DNA from: Gammaproteobacteria bacterium
GTDB taxonomy: Bacteria > Pseudomonadota > Gammaproteobacteria > Xanthomonadales > Rhodanobacteraceae
Reading direction: 5' to 3'
DNA: 48,194 bases
NCBI GenBank assembly: GCA_021324095.1
Contig: JAJPJT010000065.1
Span: 1-48,194 of the forward strand
How positions within the stretch are numbered: the stretch's first letter is position 1; each line of letters begins with the position of its first letter. Position numbers and translations under genes: made by a program. Shown one piece after another: positions 44,963 to 48,194 of this stretch. A model generated the notes under the pieces. That model worked only from the letters and a program-made list of their open reading frames with translations. It was not told the DNA's origin and ran no database searches.

Positions 44963-46402
44963 CTACAGGATCGGACCGAAGATCGTCGCGATGTTGTCTC
45001 CGATCCGCCGCAGCAGCGGCCGGTGCAGGACCGATGCAGGCGCGATCTCATTGGAGTCGGAGAGCCACGCTTGCTGCCGCCGCCCCACTTCCATGCAAAT
45101 CTCCCGCGAACAGAACAGGATGTTGTTCTCGAAGTTGAGTTCGAGGCTCCTGCGGTCCATGTTCGCCGAGCCGACCAGCGCCACCGTGCCGTCCACCACC
45201 ACCGTTTTGGCGTGCAGCAGGCCGCCGCGAAATTCGAACAGCCTGACCCCGGATTCGGCAAGCTGCACGTAATGCGCCTTGCTGATGGCGCCGACCACCC
45301 ACGAATCGTTGCGCGCCGGCAGGATCAGCGTGGTCCGCACGCCGCGCCGCGCACAATCCACGATCGCCGCCAGCAGGGGCGGATCCGGGACGAAGTACGG
45401 ATTCGAGATCACCACCTCGCGCTCGGCGCAATACATCAGGTTGACGAATACATCCGACATCGCCCCCTTGGGCGAGATCGGCCCGGTGCCGAACGCGATG
45501 GCCGGAAAGCCCGCGGCAATCGGATCCGGTGTCGCAGTCGTCATCAACGCGGAAAGATCCTCGCCGGCCTCCACCATCCAGTCGCTCGCGAACAGCAACT
45601 GGTTCTGCAACGCAACCGGCCCCTCGAACCTGAGCATGATGTCGACCCAGGGCGCGTACTTCGCCTTGATGCGGAATTCCGGGTCCGCGCAATTCTGGCT
45701 CCCGCACCAGGTGACGCGGTTGTCCACGACCACGATCTTGCGGTGGTTCCGAAGGTCGACGCGATTGCCCAGGACCAGTTCGAGTCCGTGCGAAATCTTC
45801 ATGGACGTGCACAGCCGGACGCCCGCGCCGCGCATCGACTTCCAGTGTTGAGAGCGGATCAGCGCGCGCGAACCGATCCCGTCCGCGATCACGCGGCACG
45901 TCACGCCACGCTGCGCAGCGCGTTCGAGCGCCTGGACGACCTTGACCCCATTGTGGTCGGAAAGCCAGATGTAGAACGAAATGTGGATCGTTTCATGCGC
46001 AGCATCGAAGTCCTCCACCATCGATTCGATCGCGGCATTGGAGTCGGCCGCCAGCGTCGCGGTGTTGTGACCGGCGGCGGGACAACCGGCGAGTTTCTCG
46101 CAAGTGCGGAACGCGGACCGGAACCGATCGGGCACCGCTTCCAGTGCCGAGGCGTCAAGGGTGGCGCAGACCTTGCCGGCCAGTTCGGCGGTGACCTTGC
46201 CCGCCCTGCGCCGCGACCGGCGCGCAACCCAGGGTTCGCCGAACAACAGATAGGCCGCAATGCCGATGCCGGGAAGGAACACGAGAACCAGCACCCACGC
46301 GGCCCTTGATACGGGCTCCTTGCCTTCGACCGAGAGCGCGCGAACGAGCACCGCCGCGTGGAGGATGGCGTAGACGATCAGCCAGATCACATATGCCGAC
46401 AT
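44963..46402 (-). CDS. cls: Cardiolipin synthase (phospholipase D family)
   Basis: A 479-residue membrane enzyme that condenses two phosphatidylglycerols into cardiolipin. Two N-terminal TM helices (about 3-21 and 33-53, with 'LVFLPGIGIAAYLLFGE') are followed by two PLD catalytic motifs, 'NHRKIVVVDNRVTWCGSQN' and 'LHAKTVVVDGTVALVGSANMD'. The length matches the ClsA type (486). ATG 46402 was chosen because MSAYVIW leads straight into the first helix. It is transcribed in the same direction as murD2 but separated by 122 bases. Confidence 0.94.
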   Translation of the reverse strand: MSAYVIWLIVYAILHAAVLVRALSVEGKEPVSRAAWVLVLVFLPGIGIAAYLLFGEPWVARRSRRRAGKVTAELAGKVCATLDASALEAVPDRFRSAFRTCEKLAGCPAAGHNTATLAADSNAAIESMVEDFDAAHETIHISFYIWLSDHNGVKVVQALERAAQRGVTCRVIADGIGSRALIRSQHWKSMRGAGVRLCTSMKISHGLELVLGNRVDLRNHRKIVVVDNRVTWCGSQNCADPEFRIKAKYAPWVDIMLRFEGPVALQNQLLFASDWMVEAGEDLSALMTTATPDPIAAGFPAIAFGTGPISPKGAMSDVFVNLMYCAEREVVISNPYFVPDPPLLAAIVDCARRGVRTTLILPARNDSWVVGAISKAHYVQLAESGVRLFEFRGGLLHAKTVVVDGTVALVGSANMDRRSLELNFENNILFCSREICMEVGRRQQAWLSDSNEIAPASVLHRPLLRRIGDNIATIFGPIL

Positions 46403-46524
46403 GACTCGCGCTCCGCCGCCGCTCCGGCCAACCGTCCAGTCCGGACCGCAGTTTGGCAGCACCGCGGATCATTCGTCACAGCGAAAACATCGGACCTTGA
46501 CTGCGGCCTGGCAAGACGGGCCGC

Positions 46525-47931
46525 TCAAGCAATTCCCAATCCGCTGATTTCGCCGATCGCATCGCCTTCGAAACCCGCAAGTCGGGCGAAGGCCCGGCCG
46601 CGCTCGGCGTAATCCTTGAACTGATCGAAACTGGGTGCCCCGGGCGAAAGCAGCACGACGCCACCGCCTGGCGTGGCTTTCCGGGCAAGCGCGATGGCGG
46701 CAGCAAGCTCGTCAGTCTGTTCCAGCGGGCAACACACTTTGGCACCGCGCAAGACGCGCACGATGCGCGACCCCGCGGCACCCTGCGCGATGACGGCGTG
46801 CGGTGGCCGCGCGTGCAGCGCACGCGCGAAGCCGCGCCAGTCGAGACCACGGTCGTAACCACCCACGATCAAGGTCACGGCGCAGCCGGACAGACTTTCC
46901 AGCGCCGCGAGTGCGGCATCCGGCGTGGTGCTGATCGAATCGTCGATCCATTCGACGCCGTCACGTCGTCCGAGCGACGTCAGCCGATGCGGCAGGGGTT
47001 TGAATTCGGAAAGCGACGGCGCGGCCGCGCGTGCATCGAAGCCGAGCAATTCGATGGCCGCCAGCGCGGCGCAGACGTTGCGCGCGTTGTGCGCCCCGTG
47101 CAGCGGCAATAGGGTGAAATCGAGCACGTGCTCACCGTGCCGCAGGATTGCACCGTCGACGACATGCCAGCCTCCTGCATCGCCGAAGGTGGCGCGACGC
47201 GGATGCGACGTCGTCCGCTCCATCAGCAACGGTGTCCCGGCGTCCACCAGCAGCGTGCGCGAGACATCCGCGAGCTTCAACTTGTCGGCGACGTAGCGCT
47301 CGCGTGTTCCGTGCCAGTCGAGGTGCTCCTCGGCAAGAGTCACGATCACACCGAGTTCGACCGGACCCGCGTCGCCGGTCTGGAAACTGGAAAGCTCGAT
47401 CGTCCACAAATCCGCGTGGCGGCCGTCCAGATCGAGCAGCGGCAGGCCAATGTTTCCGGCGAGCGCGGTACGCACATTCAGCGCCCGCGCAAGACGTGCG
47501 ATCAATGCGGTCGTGGTGCTCTTGCCCTTGGTGCCGGTGACCGCGACCACGCGCGCATTCGGGTTCTCTCCAAACCATAAACTGGTACCCGAGGTGAAGC
47601 GCGTGCCGCGCTCCCGCGCCGCAAGGATCTCCGGCTTGTACGCGCTGATGCCGGGCGACTTGATGACGAAGTCGTGTGCGGAGAGTTCCTTCTCACCGGG
47701 CGATTCGGTGCGGACGATCAGGTTCCGTGTGTCGACATCATTTCCACCCTGCCCTCTCCTTGCGAGTGAGGGTGCGGCCACTTCGCTCAACGCGGCCACT
47801 TCTGCGGGCTTGCAATACAACGTCAACAGCTTGTCCGGGAACCGCCGTCGCAGCGCCGCCAGCACGCTGCGCCCTTCGCGGCCATAGCCCCAGATCGCGA
47901 CGTCGGCGTTGGCAAGTGCTTCAAAACGCAT
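46525..47931 (-). CDS. murD2: MurD2-type UDP-MurNAc-L-Ala--L-glutamate ligase
   Basis: A 468-residue Mur ligase. It has the P-loop 'GTKGKSTTT' (133-141), the carbamylated-lysine region ending 'VADKLKL' (K217) and the C-terminal 'LLSPGAPSFDQFKDY'. The 'WGYGREGRSVLAAL' start and 'GGYDRGLDW' resemble the xanthomonad MurD2, which adds L-Glu for later epimerisation by MurL. The canonical MurD 'NDSKAT' lysine that holds D-Glu is replaced: the segment reads 'DDSISTTP'. MurL is not in the window and would be expected upstream. Residues ~51-66 (APSLARRGQGG) look repeat-derived. SD GGGAGAG supports the ATG. Confidence 0.85.
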   Translation of the reverse strand: MRFEALANADVAIWGYGREGRSVLAALRRRFPDKLLTLYCKPAEVAALSEVAAPSLARRGQGGNDVDTRNLIVRTESPGEKELSAHDFVIKSPGISAYKPEILAARERGTRFTSGTSLWFGENPNARVVAVTGTKGKSTTTALIARLARALNVRTALAGNIGLPLLDLDGRHADLWTIELSSFQTGDAGPVELGVIVTLAEEHLDWHGTRERYVADKLKLADVSRTLLVDAGTPLLMERTTSHPRRATFGDAGGWHVVDGAILRHGEHVLDFTLLPLHGAHNARNVCAALAAIELLGFDARAAAPSLSEFKPLPHRLTSLGRRDGVEWIDDSISTTPDAALAALESLSGCAVTLIVGGYDRGLDWRGFARALHARPPHAVIAQGAAGSRIVRVLRGAKVCCPLEQTDELAAAIALARKATPGGGVVLLSPGAPSFDQFKDYAERGRAFARLAGFEGDAIGEISGLGIA

Positions 47932-47980
47932 CAATGTGCTCTCCCGCAAAGTCCCCCCTCACCCGCCAAGCGCTTCGCGC

Positions 47981-48194
47981 TTGGCTCCCTCTCCCCGATG
48001 GGGAGAGGGTAAGGACCAGAGCGACGCTATGGTCCTCCCGTCTCCTCGGCGAGGGGATGGGAGAAACACGGGCCCAAGCTTGGCCCCCTCTCCCCGATGG
48101 GGAGAGGGTAAGGACCAGAGCGACGCTACGGTCCTCCCGTCTCCTCGGCGAGGGGATGGGAGAAACACGGGCCCAAGCTTGGCCCCCTCTCCCC
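47981..48194. repeat. 99-base tandem repeat upstream of murD2
   Basis: Two nearly identical 99-base units (about 47992-48090 and 48091-48189; they differ by C/T at one GACGCTAC/TGG position) are followed by the start of a third at the window edge. Each unit contains the CTCTCCCC-GATG-GGGAGAG hairpin and GGAGGACCRTAGCG. It begins next to the CCCCTCACCCGCCAAGCGCTT repeat. The period divides by three, so it stays open in one frame, but I do not regard it as coding. Confidence 0.85.

Noticed and set aside
47959..48168. 69-codon open frame on the minus strand with a repeated peptide
   Set aside because: It merely translates the 99-base tandem repeat, whose period divides by three; no start signal and no known protein.
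47981..48194. Possible CRISPR array
   Set aside because: The whole 99-base unit repeats without variable spacers, so it is a tandem repeat and no cas gene is near.

Overview
The window is bacterial chromosome with very dense, GC-rich coding sequence. The gene set and the repeats point to a gammaproteobacterium of the order Xanthomonadales/Lysobacterales, most likely the Rhodanobacteraceae. The main pointers are a SUF-system Rrf2 regulator directly ahead of sufB, a MurD2-type muramyl ligase, HrpA, TamA/TamB, a DUF1631 protein coupled to nadC, and several families of palindromic intergenic repeats typical of xanthomonads. No tRNA, rRNA, CRISPR array, prophage or transposase gene is visible.

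Layout. 0-3 kb, minus strand: SUF Fe-S assembly (regulator plus the 5' part of sufB), the rpsF-rpsR-rplI ribosomal operon with a possible S6:S18 leader, and an IscA-type carrier. 3-9.8 kb, plus strand: asnS, a MalM-like lipoprotein, an SDR with an unusual active site, a secreted S10-type peptidase and an ALDH8A1-like semialdehyde dehydrogenase. 10-14.3 kb: beta-carbonic anhydrase, an exported Tiki/EreA-like protein coupled to a RidA deaminase, two small membrane proteins and hutG. 14.5-23.5 kb: an NdvB-like GH17-GT2 beta-glucan synthase, a 600-bp structured repeat element, and the tamA-tamB pair. 23.5-26.6 kb is a small accessory island: a Phd/ParE-type toxin-antitoxin pair, a CPBP protease, a PIN/Phd toxin-antitoxin pair, a truncated second copy of the CPBP gene and a broken hydrolase gene. 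26.6-34.1 kb: gamma-glutamyltransferase, purK-purE, a Trm112-like protein, a DUF1631 protein and nadC. 34.1-35.4 kb: repeats around one lower-GC orphan gene. 35.4-48.2 kb: hrpA, an M13 peptidase, an aldo/keto reductase, a DUF4019 protein, an OmpA-type lipoprotein, a DUF2127 protein, cardiolipin synthase, murD2 and a 99-bp tandem repeat.

How the genes fit together. Several are housekeeping units (Fe-S assembly, ribosome, purine and NAD synthesis, peptidoglycan and envelope biogenesis). The ALDH and the RidA protein are both of the type used in the 2-aminomuconate branch of kynurenine breakdown, but they are separated by unrelated genes.

The most distinctive material is non-coding. The 600-bp element upstream of tamA (17389-17988) has about 20-bp terminal inverted repeats and a set of mini-hairpins with similar loops and different stems. 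A half copy lies at 34207-34473, and stem differences between the copies are compensatory. Palindromic repeats also appear inside or at the ends of coding sequences (hrpA, murD2, purK), where they are read through in frame.
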